60,379 bases of DNA from Nemertoderma westbladi (taxonomy: Eukaryota > Xenacoelomorpha > Nemertodermatida > Nemertodermatidae): positions 1-60,379 of the forward strand of contig JAUCBJ010001931.1 of NCBI GenBank assembly GCA_032718475.1, read 5' to 3'. A model generated the notes under the pieces. The model ran no database searches. It was given only the letters and a program-made list of their open reading frames with translations, and had not been told where the DNA came from. Made by a program: the position numbers and the translations under genes. Of this stretch, positions 20,664 through 31,615 are shown piece after piece; position 1 is the first letter of the stretch, and each line of letters starts with the position of its first letter.

Positions 20664-20882
20664 TTACTTTTTATCTTTGAGATTTTCAGTTTGTTTTCCC
20701 TCCTTTCTCAACATCCGTCTGGTTCGTATTATCTGGTAGATACATATCACAGACAGCATAGATATCCCCAACGCGGTCCCAACCACCAAAGGGGTTGTCG
20801 TACTCACGCTGTAGTTCGGTCCGAAATCGTCGCATTCTGTCCCATCTGCGAATTCGTTGTTACGGACGTTAAACGGCTGCAT
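20664..20882 (-). CDS. LAMP-family glycoprotein, terminal exon (TM and tail)
   Basis: After a TAATTTAG acceptor (complement of 20883-20890), the exon reads MQPFNV...DGTEC, then a Thr-rich stem, a hydrophobic segment of about 22 residues (PLVVGTALGISMLSVICIYQ) and a basic tail. Vertebrate LAMPs end the same way: (V)QPFNV, a final Cys, then one transmembrane helix. Joined in phase 0 to the large exon at 22767-26186, it gives KQVQ-MQPFNV and a predicted type I protein of 1,212 residues. The 20-residue cytosolic tail ends KDKK and lacks the GYxx-hydrophobic lysosomal sorting motif of LAMP1/2. The only Tyr is at the membrane border. Confidence 0.85.
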   Translation of the reverse strand: MQPFNVRNNEFADGTECDDFGPNYSVSTTTPLVVGTALGISMLSVICIYQIIRTRRMLRKEGKQTENLKDKK

Positions 20883-22766
20883 CTAAATTATATTAAAAAC
20901 ATTATTTATTGATTAGTTATCAGAAACTAGTAAATAATATGAAAATCGTTTATAACAATTATATATTGTTTACGAAATTATTAGGCTTGGACATGGACAT
21001 AGGCCTAACTTAATTACTCCTGGAATTATTTAATAATTAATTTAATTTAATAATAACTGAATTAATTGAAAAGAGAAAATTATTAATTTTTGCACAAATT
21101 GTCTGAATGACTCTCCGATTACGAGAACTGTATTCTTATAAATGACTTGGATTATGTAAATTGATTCGAAAATAGAAATATAATTTAATTAAAATTAATC
21201 CATTATTTGTTTAAAAAATTAATTTTTACATTAAATTTCAAAACCAGTAGGCCTACTCTAGTGCAATATTTAATTATAATCGTGACTGTGACAATTTTAA
21301 GTAATAAAAAATTATAAATGTAGTTAAATCAAATTAATTTCACGGGCTGTAAACTTGGAAAATTGATAGAGATCAACATATTATACAATTTTACCAATCG
21401 ATGTCAAATTTTCTCAGCTATCTGATAATTATTATACATAACTATCTTTAAATTGTATTAAATACACCCCCTAAGCGGTATAAAAGGGACTACTACTACT
21501 ACTAGGTCGAGCGAACTCGGACAGTGGAAATGAGATCCTTCCAGGCTTCCCGATTCTCCATAGTTGTCGCAATTTCGTTTCTCCCAAGTTCAGTATCCCT
21601 TTCAAGTTGATCTATGTTATGGCCGGTCGTCCACCACTACGCTTTCCATTGGTTGCCAGAGAAGTAGATCTATTATGACCTCGTCTTTACTTCGCCAGCA
21701 GTGCCCACTGAATCTTAATTTGCGTTCACGGAGGGTGGTTGATACAGGTGGTATTGTACCATAAAGCTCGGCGTTTGTCATGTGTTCTTTGCACATTATT
21801 TGCTAGTCTTCAGGTGCCTGGGGAGATCTGATTTCCAAATGGTATCCATTTTTGATAGAGCTACCCAAGCCTTTGCTTTCCTAACTTCTATGTCCTTTTT
21901 GCTACTCTCTATCCATGATCCAAGGTACTGGAAGTCATCGACCTTCCTTAGTTGATTATTATCAATGGTTGTCAAGTTTCCATCAACATTAAAGGTCATG
22001 AATTCGGTCTTGGTAGCATTTATATGCAATCCAACCTCCTTAGCAGCCCTCTCCACTTTATTTAGCAGAAGCTGTGCATCTGCTAGCGTATTAGAGAGCA
22101 GGGCGATGTCATCCGCGAAGTCGGTGTCTGTGACTGTAGTTGCCGGATATCTACTACTTCTGCGTTCTTGAAGTGTGTATCCCAGATCTTCACCCTTTGT
22201 GGCCGTCCTCATTGCGTAATCCAGCACAATTACAAATAGTAATGGTGCTAATGTGTCACCTTGCAGTACGCCAGCCAGGATTGAGAAAAACTCAGTTTCA
22301 CCATCTGGTGCTGAGAGTACCTGCGCTTCTGTGTCACAATATAACAATCCAATGCCAGCAAAAATTACTTCTGGTATTCCATAAGCTCTTAGGATTTCAA
22401 GCATTTTACCTCTATGGATGGAGTCGAATGCCTTCTTGAAGTCCACAAAAGTCATGACTGCGGGGAGATTCTTTTCTTCTTCGACTCTCCAATAAAAGGG
22501 AAGAAAATATTAAATATTAACGGAGAGACACAAAGGTATATTATAAATTAAATTTGTAAAAAATATTAAAAGGTAAAAATTGCAGAGTTATATTTGTGTT
22601 TCGGTATATTTCTTTAATAAATAGAGTTAGAATTAAGTTAAATCAAGGTAGCGCCTTTTTAACCACATGTGACGCTACGGATATTACTGTATTCTCGGCC
22701 GAATGAAGTCACCCAAGCAGCATAAAATGCGACTTAATAATAATAACATAACTTAATTTAAATCAC
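20883..22766 (-). other. LAMP-family gene intron carrying a LINE
   Basis: The donor CAG|GTGATT (complement of 22769-22761) and acceptor TTTAG|ATG (complement of about 20887-20880) define a 1,884-base intron. It contains LINE copy 1 in the same orientation as the gene. Confidence 0.8.
21490..22457 (-). mobile_element. non-LTR retrotransposon (LINE) copy 1, 5'-truncated
   Basis: The minus strand encodes RT palm blocks: FVDFKKAFDSIHRGKMLEIL, GVLQGDTLAPLLFVIVLDYAMR and the catalytic FADDIALLSN box, then a thumb-like segment (VDDFQYLGSWIES). The frame 21796-22455 is open for 219 codons. The 3' end carries (TAG)n repeats (plus-strand TAC repeats at 21490-21504). It closely matches copy 2 at 28.5 kb but lacks about 130 bases present there near 21795. 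It is RTE-like by RT motifs, and the clade is not certain. The EN domain and the 5' half are missing. Confidence 0.85.
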
Positions 22767-25700
22767 CTGCACTTGTTTGAGCTTGAGGTAGACAACACAG
22801 CAGCTTTCGTCAGTCCGTAAAACAAGTTCCATGCCAGGTAGGCAGCGGTATGATTGGTTAGCGGGTGTAACCATGACATTGGAGTCACCGGGCAACCGAG
22901 CTGTGTGCAGGGAACCTGTATCCACTGACTCGAATACAGACCTGTCTCGAGTGCTGTACCGAAATATGATATTCTTTACTCTCCAGAAACCTCGAACCAT
23001 TGCGGGAAGTTTTTCCCTACCATAATCGAGGCTATCTATATCACTTTCAAGGTAATCAAAGTTCGCTAAATCGCTTTTATGAGCCAAGTTTTCCTTAGCC
23101 TGTTTATAATTCTTAACAATAATGTGATGGCCATTCCGGTGTTTATTTATTTTTTTCCCGCCGACATAATCAATAGGGTTTATTCTCGAAAGCTGTTGTA
23201 ATTTAACTAGCGGGTCTGTGTAGACGAGACTGGAACGGGTTTGTTTGGAATCACCATCTAAACGCCGTCTATTATCAAACTCGTCTATATCATATCCATT
23301 TTCATCAACGTCTTCGTCAATATGATAATCAAATTTATTTGTGTTTATTTGTCGTTTTTCTTTATCATTTACGTTTTGATTAAGTAGATCAGAGATCTCA
23401 ATTGAATCCTGTGATTCCTTCTCAATTTCAACATTATTTTTAACATAATTTTCATGTTTCTTCTCCAAAAGGCTTTTCTTTATTAACATGTCCAAATCAA
23501 CAGCAGCAACTATTCTTTTTTCATTTTCATTATATGTTTCAGCTTTTTGCAGGTCGTCGTTTTCCTTCTTATAATCTGTCTGCTCCACTTCGCTCAAAAT
23601 ATCTTCAAGTTGAAATGGCAAACTCCCCGATGGAGGGACTTTACTACGACTACCTTTGCCATCATCAATATCATCATCCACTATAGTTCTGTCATCCAAG
23701 TCGTATTTATGAAGCTCTCGGAATTCAGGATTATTTAACAATTTATCCATGTCAATTAGTTGTGGATTATACATAGTATTATCGTCACGTGTATTTCCTT
23801 TAGAATTCTCACCAATCTCTTCTGAAATGCTCTTCTTTATTACCATATCCAAATCAACCACAGCCTCACTATCATTATCGTTGTTTGTTTTAGCTTTATC
23901 CATGATATCTTTATTAACTTCAATTTCACCATGATCAAGTCTCCCAGCATCAGTTGCAACAATTCTGCTTACTTTAGACACACTACTAAAGAAATCAGGT
24001 TTTTCATTCTTCTTATTCTCTGTTTTTTTCATTTCATTCACAATGTCTTCAAGTTGTAACGCTAAACTCTCCAATGGGAGAATTTTATCACGCTTATTAA
24101 TGCCATCAACAACATCCAACATATTTCTACCTTCCAAGTCATACTTGTGTATCTTTCGAAATTCTGGATTATTTAAAAAATCTTCCAAGCTAATTTCCAA
24201 ACCATTGCGATTACTAGCAATATCTCTTGCCTCGCTGTAGCCATCCACATTTACGTTATTATTTACTTCGTCCGTTCTTGATTCTTCAGAGTAAAAACTA
24301 CTAGGTATATTTTCTCCACTGAGATGCAACTGATGGCCATCAATGTTGTACCGTCCTGCACCATTATTAACGTCAATGGCCTTAAGCTCGTTGGACTTTT
24401 TATCACTTTCACGTAGTAGTTCTCGCGTTTCAGAAATATCAATGTCTAGACCTTCACTATCTAATTGAGCATTCCTATCTAAAGCTTCCATGTTCACCGA
24501 ATTACTTGCTGTATCAGGTGCATCTATTTCATCTAATAATGCATTTTTCACTACACTTTCTGGCTTGTTGCTAACTTCCATGCCTAGTGGACCCATCTCT
24601 CTATTATCACTACTCTCTACATCCCCCCCACGCTCACCCATATCCGCAACACTATGAGGTTCATCTATAACTTCATCATCTATACCCCTCTCGAAATCAT
24701 TAATTTCCATATCTTTATTATCTAGAACTTCCACCACTTCATCTCGCTTTGCCCAATTATCGCGAATCATTTCAAATTCGATTCTCAAACTGTACTCATC
24801 ATCTCCCCATGTCAGCTCTAATCCTGGAATATCTGTCTCAGAGAACCCACAATGACCTTTGACCTCGTCTGGGAATGCCGGCATCTCCATAAACACACGC
24901 TTCCTATGCCGGCTCCCAGATACATTACCTCTATATTCAATATCAAACTCAGCTGTAAAACTTGCTTTAAGGCATATTTCGCCATTGTCCCCAGCAATTT
25001 GGAAGTCACCTATTTGTGGCTCCAAGTCCACAAATTTTGCATCTTTTCCAACATCATTGGTATTATCTTTATCCTTCTCAAGGTCGTACTCATACATGTC
25101 AATATTCTCATAATCAATACCTTCTTTATCATCTATATCCACTGGATCCTTTAATGAGTTGGTGGCTAACACCGAGGTTATATTATTTACATCATCTTCA
25201 AGAATGTCATCATCACCCTTATTAACGTCATATATATCGAAATCATTGTCACTATCTCCTTTAACTATTTCATCACCGTAATCATCATCAGCGTCATCTC
25301 TGCTCATCAGTGCAATAATATCGTCCTTATTGTCAGGAACGCTCTCTGGAGATTTAGCAACATTCAACTTCTTAACATTCTGAATGGAATTAATATCTTG
25401 TATAATGTCCGTATGTAGTTTCTTTGAGTCATCATTATTATCAACATCATCATTATCATTATCAATTTGTTCTCTCCCTTCTAGGACAGCTATGTCGTTG
25501 ATCTTAGCATCAAAATAGGGCGCTTTACTAAGGATATTACCAATAACGCCATAAGAACTATTCTTCTCAATAATACTTCTGCCTTCATTACTATCACGGA
25601 AACTATTCACATATTTTTCCGAAACCCCTAAAGGTATTTTAAAAAACTTTTTATTATTAGTCAGAACTTCCTTAACTTCGTTGTCAACCACACTGCCACT

Positions 25701-26186
25701 ATTAATATCCCTCTCTGCTGATTCTTCATATCCTTTGTAGACAATGTTTTGCGTATCCCTTTCAGCATTATTATCAGTCTCTAAGTTATTATCGTTATCA
25801 CTATGATCGGTGCGAACAATATGCTTAGTTCCAGAGTTTAACTCATTTTCATCTAATACGCCAGTAACGTCTCTCAAAGTCTCATCTAAATCTAAAGCCC
25901 TATCATCAATACTTATTTCAAGACTTTCACGTCTAAATCGTGACCTGCTTTTCAGCAACGCGAGAGCATTTAAACCCCAGAATAGCTTATTATTTTTACC
26001 TGGTACCGGTAGCTTATTAATACTGTGTGAATTCTGTTGTTTGAGATTTCGAATTGGATTATGGAAACCCCATAGTTTTTCCCGCATTGGCGAAGAACCT
26101 TTCGCGTTTGCCAAATTCGTCACATTTATTGCAAATAGTATATATCCTAAAACAAGTGTTGTTAAATATAAAACGCGAAATTCCAT
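22767..26186 (-). CDS. LAMP-family glycoprotein with giant acidic insertion, main exon
   Basis: 1,140 codons in one exon. Residues 1-28 form a signal peptide (LYLTTLVLGYILFAINV). Residues 29-400 are Asp/Asn/Glu-rich. At 405-446 the sequence CLKASFTAEFDIEY...GHC has the first disulphide pair of a LAMP luminal domain, followed by LELTWGDDEYSLRIEFEM. About 600 acidic residues follow, including a duplicated block (NNPEFRKIHKYDLEGR near 672 and NNPEFRELHKYDLDDR near 819, each followed by LQLEDI/FQLEDI and VDLDM(V/L)IKKS). The second half of the LAMP fold resumes at about 1080 (FWRVKNIIFRYS) with Cys1115, which would pair with Cys1157 of the last exon. The frame is clean over 3.4 kb, arguing for a real gene. 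LAMPs are lysosomal or endosomal membrane proteins; the role of the insertion is unknown. Confidence 0.82.
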
Positions 26187-26352
26187 ATCAAAGTTATTTG
26201 ACTAATTTTACGGAGAAAATTATTTTCTAGAACATATCTATTGTTTTAGAAATATCATCACGTGAATAAAATCATAGTATTACTAAAATTGAATTAGAAA
26301 ACGAATTAATTTAATAGTTTGTGGTTTAGTATAGAAGGACTAACTGTAGATT

Positions 26353-26411
26353 CGATAATTTTACGCGCCTTAAAATTATACGTGCGTAATTTACGCGCGT
26401 AAAAATTATCG
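26353..26411. repeat. inverted repeat CGATAATTTTACGCGC upstream of the LAMP gene
   Basis: CGATAATTTTACGCGC (from 26353) faces GCGCGTAAAAATTATCG (to 26411) about 170 bases upstream of the LAMP start codon. It could be a small palindromic regulatory site or a transposon relic; the sequence does not decide. Confidence 0.5.
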
Positions 26412-26499
26412 AAGTCTTCTAAAACCGCGAACACATCTCTTGCGACTCTAGCAAACGATTAACCTATTTATTTTATAATTCAGCATGTGCTTATTTTAG

Positions 26500-27025
26500 T
26501 CTCGATATTTTCACTCTCGATATTTTTACTCTCGATATTTTTTTAACACTCGATATTTTTACTCTCGATATTTTTACTCTCGATATTTTTACTCTCGATA
26601 TTTTTACTCTAGATATTTTTACTCTCGAGTCTCGATATTATTACTCTAGATATTTTTACTCTCGAGTCTCGATATGTTTACTCTCGATATGTTTACTCTC
26701 GATATTTTTACTCTCGATATTTTTACTCTCGATATGTTTACTCTCGATATTTTTACTCTAGATATTTTTACTCTCGAGTCTCGATATTTTTACTCTCGAT
26801 ATTTTTACTCTAGATATTTTTACTCTCGAGTCTCGATATGTTTACTCTCGATATGTTTACTCTCGATATTTTTACTCTCGATATTTTTACTCTCGATATG
26901 TTTACTCTCGATATTTTTACTCTAGATATTTTTACTCTCGAGTCTCGATATTTTTACTCTCGAGTCTCGATATTTTTACTCTCGATATTTTTACTCTCGA
27001 TATGTTTACTCTCGATATTTTTTAC
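26500..27025. repeat. 15-bp tandem array, unit CTCGATATTTTTACT
   Basis: About 33 units of 15 bp with G-for-T and A-for-C variants and interspersed 6-bp insertions (GAGTCT). A block of about 165 bp is duplicated (CTCGATATGTTTACT pairs near 26668 and 26833). Confidence 0.9.
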
Positions 27026-27035
27026 ATGGTTTTAA

Positions 27036-27353
27036 AATGATGGGTTTAAAATCGATCACCAGAGTTTCGAGGATGTGGAGATCAGACAGGATGACATCGT
27101 TCGGGTTCTGATTGCTGTTAGGTATTCTTATCTACACGGATCCACCGTCAAGTACAGTTCGTGCCAGGTGATGTGTTGCCCTGGTGAATGCGCTACTCCA
27201 GTCTGGGAGGTGAACCTAGCTACACTAACAACCATCAGGGCGGTTGAAAAAACGACAACAGATGATGAGAATACACCAAGCAGTTCGGTGATTGCTACAA
27301 TTTCCTATGGTTTTATTGCTGGTTACATTCAATGGATTATTTTAGAAACATAA
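27036..27353 (+). CDS. candidate C-terminal exon of an unidentified protein
   Basis: An open frame of about 105 codons from just after the 15-bp array to a TAA at 27351. An AATAAA at about 27357 lies 4 bases past the stop. The peptide has SFEDVEIRQDDIVRVLIAV, a Cys cluster SSCQVMCCPGEC, a Thr/Asp-rich stretch and a hydrophobic end (ATISYGFIAGYIQWII). Mixed, non-repetitive composition plus the poly(A) signal suggest a terminal exon. No upstream exon or family was recognised. The acceptor could be CACCAG at 27057-27062. Confidence 0.35.
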   Translation, partial: NDGFKIDHQSFEDVEIRQDDIVRVLIAVRYSYLHGSTVKYSSCQVMCCPGECATPVWEVNLATLTTIRAVEKTTTDDENTPSSSVIATISYGFIAGYIQWIILET

Positions 27354-27657
27354 TCAATAAATATTGACAAAACTCAACATTACTGTGGTACTTGTGGTGC
27401 CTTCGCCCAGCGCGAGAGTCTGTTAAAACTGTATTACCGGTAATACTGTATCTGTTATACATACAGTAGAGCCTATGGAAACAGCAAAATAACATTGACA
27501 ATATTAAAAATATTTATTGTATTTTATTATGTACTGTAGGCCTATAATGTATTATTTATTGTTAAAAACTAAAATGTCCTTAAAAGTTTAAGTATATCTA
27601 GACTAAGTTATATTTAGGGCGACCTAGCGCTAGTCTGTGAAAGATTAATCTACATTT

Positions 27658-28113
27658 GTGGCTGGCCACGAGAAAAGGGACCTTATGTCGCAAAACCTGA
27701 TTCTGAGATAATCGCATTTAAAGTTTCCCTCTATTTTTGAACAAATTTAATTGGAATATCAAGTTAGAAATGTATAAAACGATGCGGGAAATTCAAATTG
27801 GTTCTGATATTTAAGATACCTAGGAAAGAACTAATTACAGGAAGCAATATAAGATGTTGCAGTGTTGTATATAACACTGTTTTAGTGTTTTCATGTCTGA
27901 ATTTAGGACTTTAATAAAAGGTACTAATACGGGTAGGTAGGAAAAGATCTACCCGAAACACCTTCACATAAATCGCTATAACTTTTTTTTGGAAATAGAT
28001 ATTGAGACACCGTTTTTTTTGTTAAAATCTCTGTAAAATTCTGCATATCATAGGCCTAATAACTCAAAATCGACCTCCGGTAACATAAGGTCCCTTTTCT
28101 CATGGCCAGCCAC
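27658..28113. mobile_element. 456-bp MITE with 31-bp terminal inverted repeats
   Basis: The left end GTGGCTGGCCACGAGAAAAG... and the right end complement of ...CTTTTCTCATGGCCAGCCAC match over 31 bp with one mismatch. ATTT flanks both sides (27654-27657, 28114-28117), a possible 4-bp target duplication. No ORF is present. Confidence 0.75.
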
Positions 28114-28312
28114 ATTTATTTGGTTCAAAAGTTACTAAGCCAACTTTTATAGCTAATAAGCTAATAAAACTATAATAATATAGTTAACAAGCTAATACAA
28201 CTTTTTATAAAAAAAAAGTTGTATTTAGAGCCTCCTAGCGACGGTCCATGCAATTGCAGAACACCAAATTCCCTAAACTTTGTTAAGTTTTTCTCTATTA
28301 GCGTCCAAAGCT

Positions 28313-28345
28313 TGAGCCAGACAGACAGATAGGCAGACAGACAGG
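28313..28345. repeat. (CAGA)n-like simple repeat
   Basis: Short CAGACAGACAGATAGGCAGACAG tract. Confidence 0.6.
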
Positions 28346-28454
28346 CGGGCAGGCAGATTTACAACGCCGATTTGGCTCTGCATTAAACTGGATGCTAAAG
28401 CTTGCTTCGTCGTTTCTCTCCCCACAGGAACAAATCGGCGTTTATATTTTCGCC

Positions 28455-28492
28455 CATCTGTATATATGTCTACATGTATATATGTCTGTATA
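28455..28492. repeat. left remnant of the 12-bp CTGTATATATGT array
   Basis: Three irregular units of the array that dominates 29.93-31.37 kb lie immediately outside the 3' end of LINE copy 2. This shows that the LINE inserted into the array. Confidence 0.75.
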
Positions 28493-29928
28493 TACTACTA
28501 CTACTACTAAGTCGAGCGAACTCGGACAGTGGAAATGAGATCCTTCCAGGCTTCCCGATTCTCCATAGTTGTCGCAATTTCGTTTCTCCCAAGTTCAGTA
28601 TCCCTTTCAAGTTGATCTATGTTATGGCCGGTCGTCCACCACTACGCTTTCCATGAGTTGGTTGCCAGAGAAGTAGATCTGGTATGACCTCGTCTTTACT
28701 TCGCCAGCAGTGCCCACTGAATCTTATCTGCGTTCACGGAGGGTGGTTGATACAGGTGGTATTGTACCATAAAGCTCGGCGTTTGTCATGTGTTGTCTCC
28801 AGCTGATGTTTAGGGCTGCCCTTAGTAGTCTTGTGTAGCAACCATCAATTCGTTGTTCAAGTGATTTAGTCAGTGTCCAGGTCTCACCCCCATATAAAAA
28901 TACACTTTCCACTGTGGCTCGAAAGATCTTAGTCTTCATGTGCCTGGAGAGATCTGATTTCCAGATGGTATCCATTTTTGATAGAGCTACCCATGCCTTT
29001 GCTTTCCTAACTTCTATGTCCTTTCTGCTACTCTCTATCCATGATCCTAGGTACTGGAAGTTGTCAACCTTCCTTAGTTGATTATTATCAATGGTTGTCA
29101 AGTTTCCATCAACATTAAAGGTCATGAATTCGGTCTTTGTAGCATTTATATGCAATCCAACCTCCTTAGCAGCCCTCTCCACTTTATTTAGTAGAAGCTG
29201 TGCATCTGCTAGCGTATTAGAGAGCAGGGCGATGTCATCCGCGAAGTCGGTGTCTGTGACTGTAGTTGCCGGATATCTACTCTGCGTTCTTGAAGTGTGA
29301 ATCCCAGATCTTCACCCTTTGTGGCCGTCCTCATTGCGTAATCCAGCGCAATTACAAATGGTAATGGTGCTAATGTGTTACCTTGCAGTACGCCAGCCAG
29401 GATTGAGAAAAACTCAGTTTCACCATCTGGTGAGAGTACCTCAGTACCTGTGCTTCTGTCACAATATAACAATCCAATGCCAGCAACGATTACTTCTGGT
29501 ATTCCATAAGCTCTTAGGATTTCAAGCATTTTACCTCTATGGATGGAGTCGAATGCCTTCTTGAATTCCACAAAAGTCGTGACTGCGGTGAGATTCTTTG
29601 ACTTAATTCCTTCAATCAGTGTCCGTAGTGCAAGTATCTGAGCTATTGTTGATCTACTTGGTCGAAATTCGTTTTGGCTCTTACGCAGTAGTTTCTCTAT
29701 GTGAGGCCTAATCCTATATAGAATCATTTTATTGTATATTTTGGCAGCTACCACAAATAGACAGATCCCACGATAGTTTGTTGGTATACCGAGGTCTCCT
29801 TTCTTGGGGAGAGGCTTCAGTTGACCTTTAGTCCAAATTGGTGGAGGCTTTTCCCCTTTTAACATCCGGTTGCAAACATTCAATAATGGTCTGTTTAGCA
29901 CTCCTGTTTTCCATACCTCCGCTGGGAT
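28493..29928 (-). mobile_element. non-LTR retrotransposon (LINE) copy 2, 5'-truncated, frameshifted
   Basis: A minus-strand element, nearly identical to copy 1 but longer at its 5' side (WTKGQLKPLPKKGD, IRPHIEKLLRKSQNEFRPSRST, AFDSIHRGKML). The RT frame 29209-29901 is broken by a 4-base deletion (relative to copy 1 at CTACTACTTCTGCG) just before the FADD box. The downstream frame 28724-29182 contains VDNFQYLGSWIESS, ESVFLYGGETWTLTK and ISWRQHMTNAELYG. The 3' end carries a (TAG)n tail. EN and the 5' part of RT are missing. Confidence 0.88.
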
Positions 29929-31370
29929 TTATGTATATATGTCTGTATATATGTCTGTATATATGTATGTATATATGTCTGTATATATGTCTGTATATAT
30001 ATCTGTATATATGTCTGTATATATATGTCTGTATATATGTCTGAGTCTGTATATATGTCTTTATATATGTCTGAATAGATGTCTGTATATATGTCTGTAT
30101 ATATGTATGTATGTATTTCTGTATATATGTCTGTATATATGTCTGTATATATGTCTGTATATATATGTCTGTATATATGTCTGTATATATGTAAGTATAT
30201 ATGTCTGTATATATGTCTGTATATATGTCTGTATATATGTCTGTATATATGTCTGTATATATGTCTGTATATTTGTCTGTATATATGTCTGTATTTATGT
30301 CTGTATATATGTCTGTATATATGTCTGAGTTTGTATATATGTCTATATATTTCAGTATATATGTCTGTATATATGTCTGTATATATGTCTGTATATATGT
30401 CTCTATATATGTCTGTATATATGTTTGTATATATGTCTGTATATATGTCTGTATATATGTCGGTATATATGTCTGTATATATGTCTGTATATATGTCTGT
30501 ATATATGTCTGTATATATGTCTGTATAATGTCTGTATATATGTCTATATATTTCAGTATATATGTCTGTATATATGTCTGTATATATGTCTGTATATATG
30601 TCTGTATATATGTCTCTATATATGTCTGTATATATGTTTGTATATATGTCTGTATATATGTCTGTATATATGTCGGTATATATGTCTGTATATATGTCTG
30701 TATATATGTCTGTATATATATGTCTGTATATATGTCTGAGTCTGTATATATGTCTTTATATATGTCTGAATAGATGTCTGTATATATGTCTGTATATATG
30801 TATGTATGTATTTCTGTATATATGTCTGTATATATGTCTGTATATATGTCTGTATATATATGTCTGTATATATGTCTGTATATATGTAAGTATATATGTC
30901 TGTATATATGTCTGTATATATGTCTGTATATATGTCTGTATATATGTCTGTATATATGTCTGTATATTTGTCTGTATATATGTCTGTATTTATGTCTGTA
31001 TATATGTCTGTATATATGTCTGAGTTTGTATATATGTCTATATATTTCAGTATATATGTCTGTATATATGTCTGTATATATGTCTGTATATATGTCTGTA
31101 TATATGTCTCTATATATGTCTGTATATATGTTTGTATATATGTCTGTATATATGTCTGTATATATGTCGGTATATATGTCTGTATATATGTCTGTATATA
31201 TGTCTGTATATATGTCTGTATATATGTCTGTATAATGTCTGTATATATGTCTATATATGTCTGTATATATGTATGTATATATGTCTGTATATATGTCTGT
31301 ATATATGTCTGTATATATGTTTGTGTATATGTCTGTATATATGTCTGCCTGTCTGGCTCTGTTTGAACAA
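29929..31370. repeat. 12-bp tandem array, unit CTGTATATATGT
   Basis: About 120 units. A 695-bp segment is duplicated in tandem: the marker CTGAATAGATGTCTG...ATGTATGTATTTCTG is at 30071 and 30766, with the same order of variant units on each side. Long plus-strand ORFs here are low-complexity artefacts. Confidence 0.95.
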
Positions 31371-31479
31371 TTCTATCTGATTATATCTGAACGGTTCTGT
31401 CTGGTCAGCTGCTAATAGGCGCTAAACATCACTTCGTAGGAGCTTAATTAATAACTTTTGGACCACTACATAAATTTTG

Positions 31480-31615
31480 GAGACGGGGGGGGGGGGGGAA
31501 CTGGACGCAAATCCCATCTTGGCGAATTAATATCCCGCATCAATGTTCAATTGTAAATTTAGGGAAAGGAGCAGGTTACAGTGGCACGTTATTTTAACCA
31601 AAACAATCTAAACAC
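31480..31615 (+). repeat. dispersed repeat with G-run head (copy 2)
   Basis: Same order as the copy at 19.54 kb: a G run, CATCTTGGCGAATTAATATCCCGC, CAATG, TTTAGGGAAAGGAGCAGG, GTGGCACGT, AACCAAAACAAT. Confidence 0.75.

Noticed and set aside
26674-27035. ORFs of repeated FTLDI/FTLDM pentapeptides
   Set aside because: Translation of the 15-bp array.
29838-31380. Tyr/Ile/Cys/Val-rich ORFs in the CTGTATATATGT array
   Set aside because: Translation of a 12-bp simple repeat; no gene evidence.
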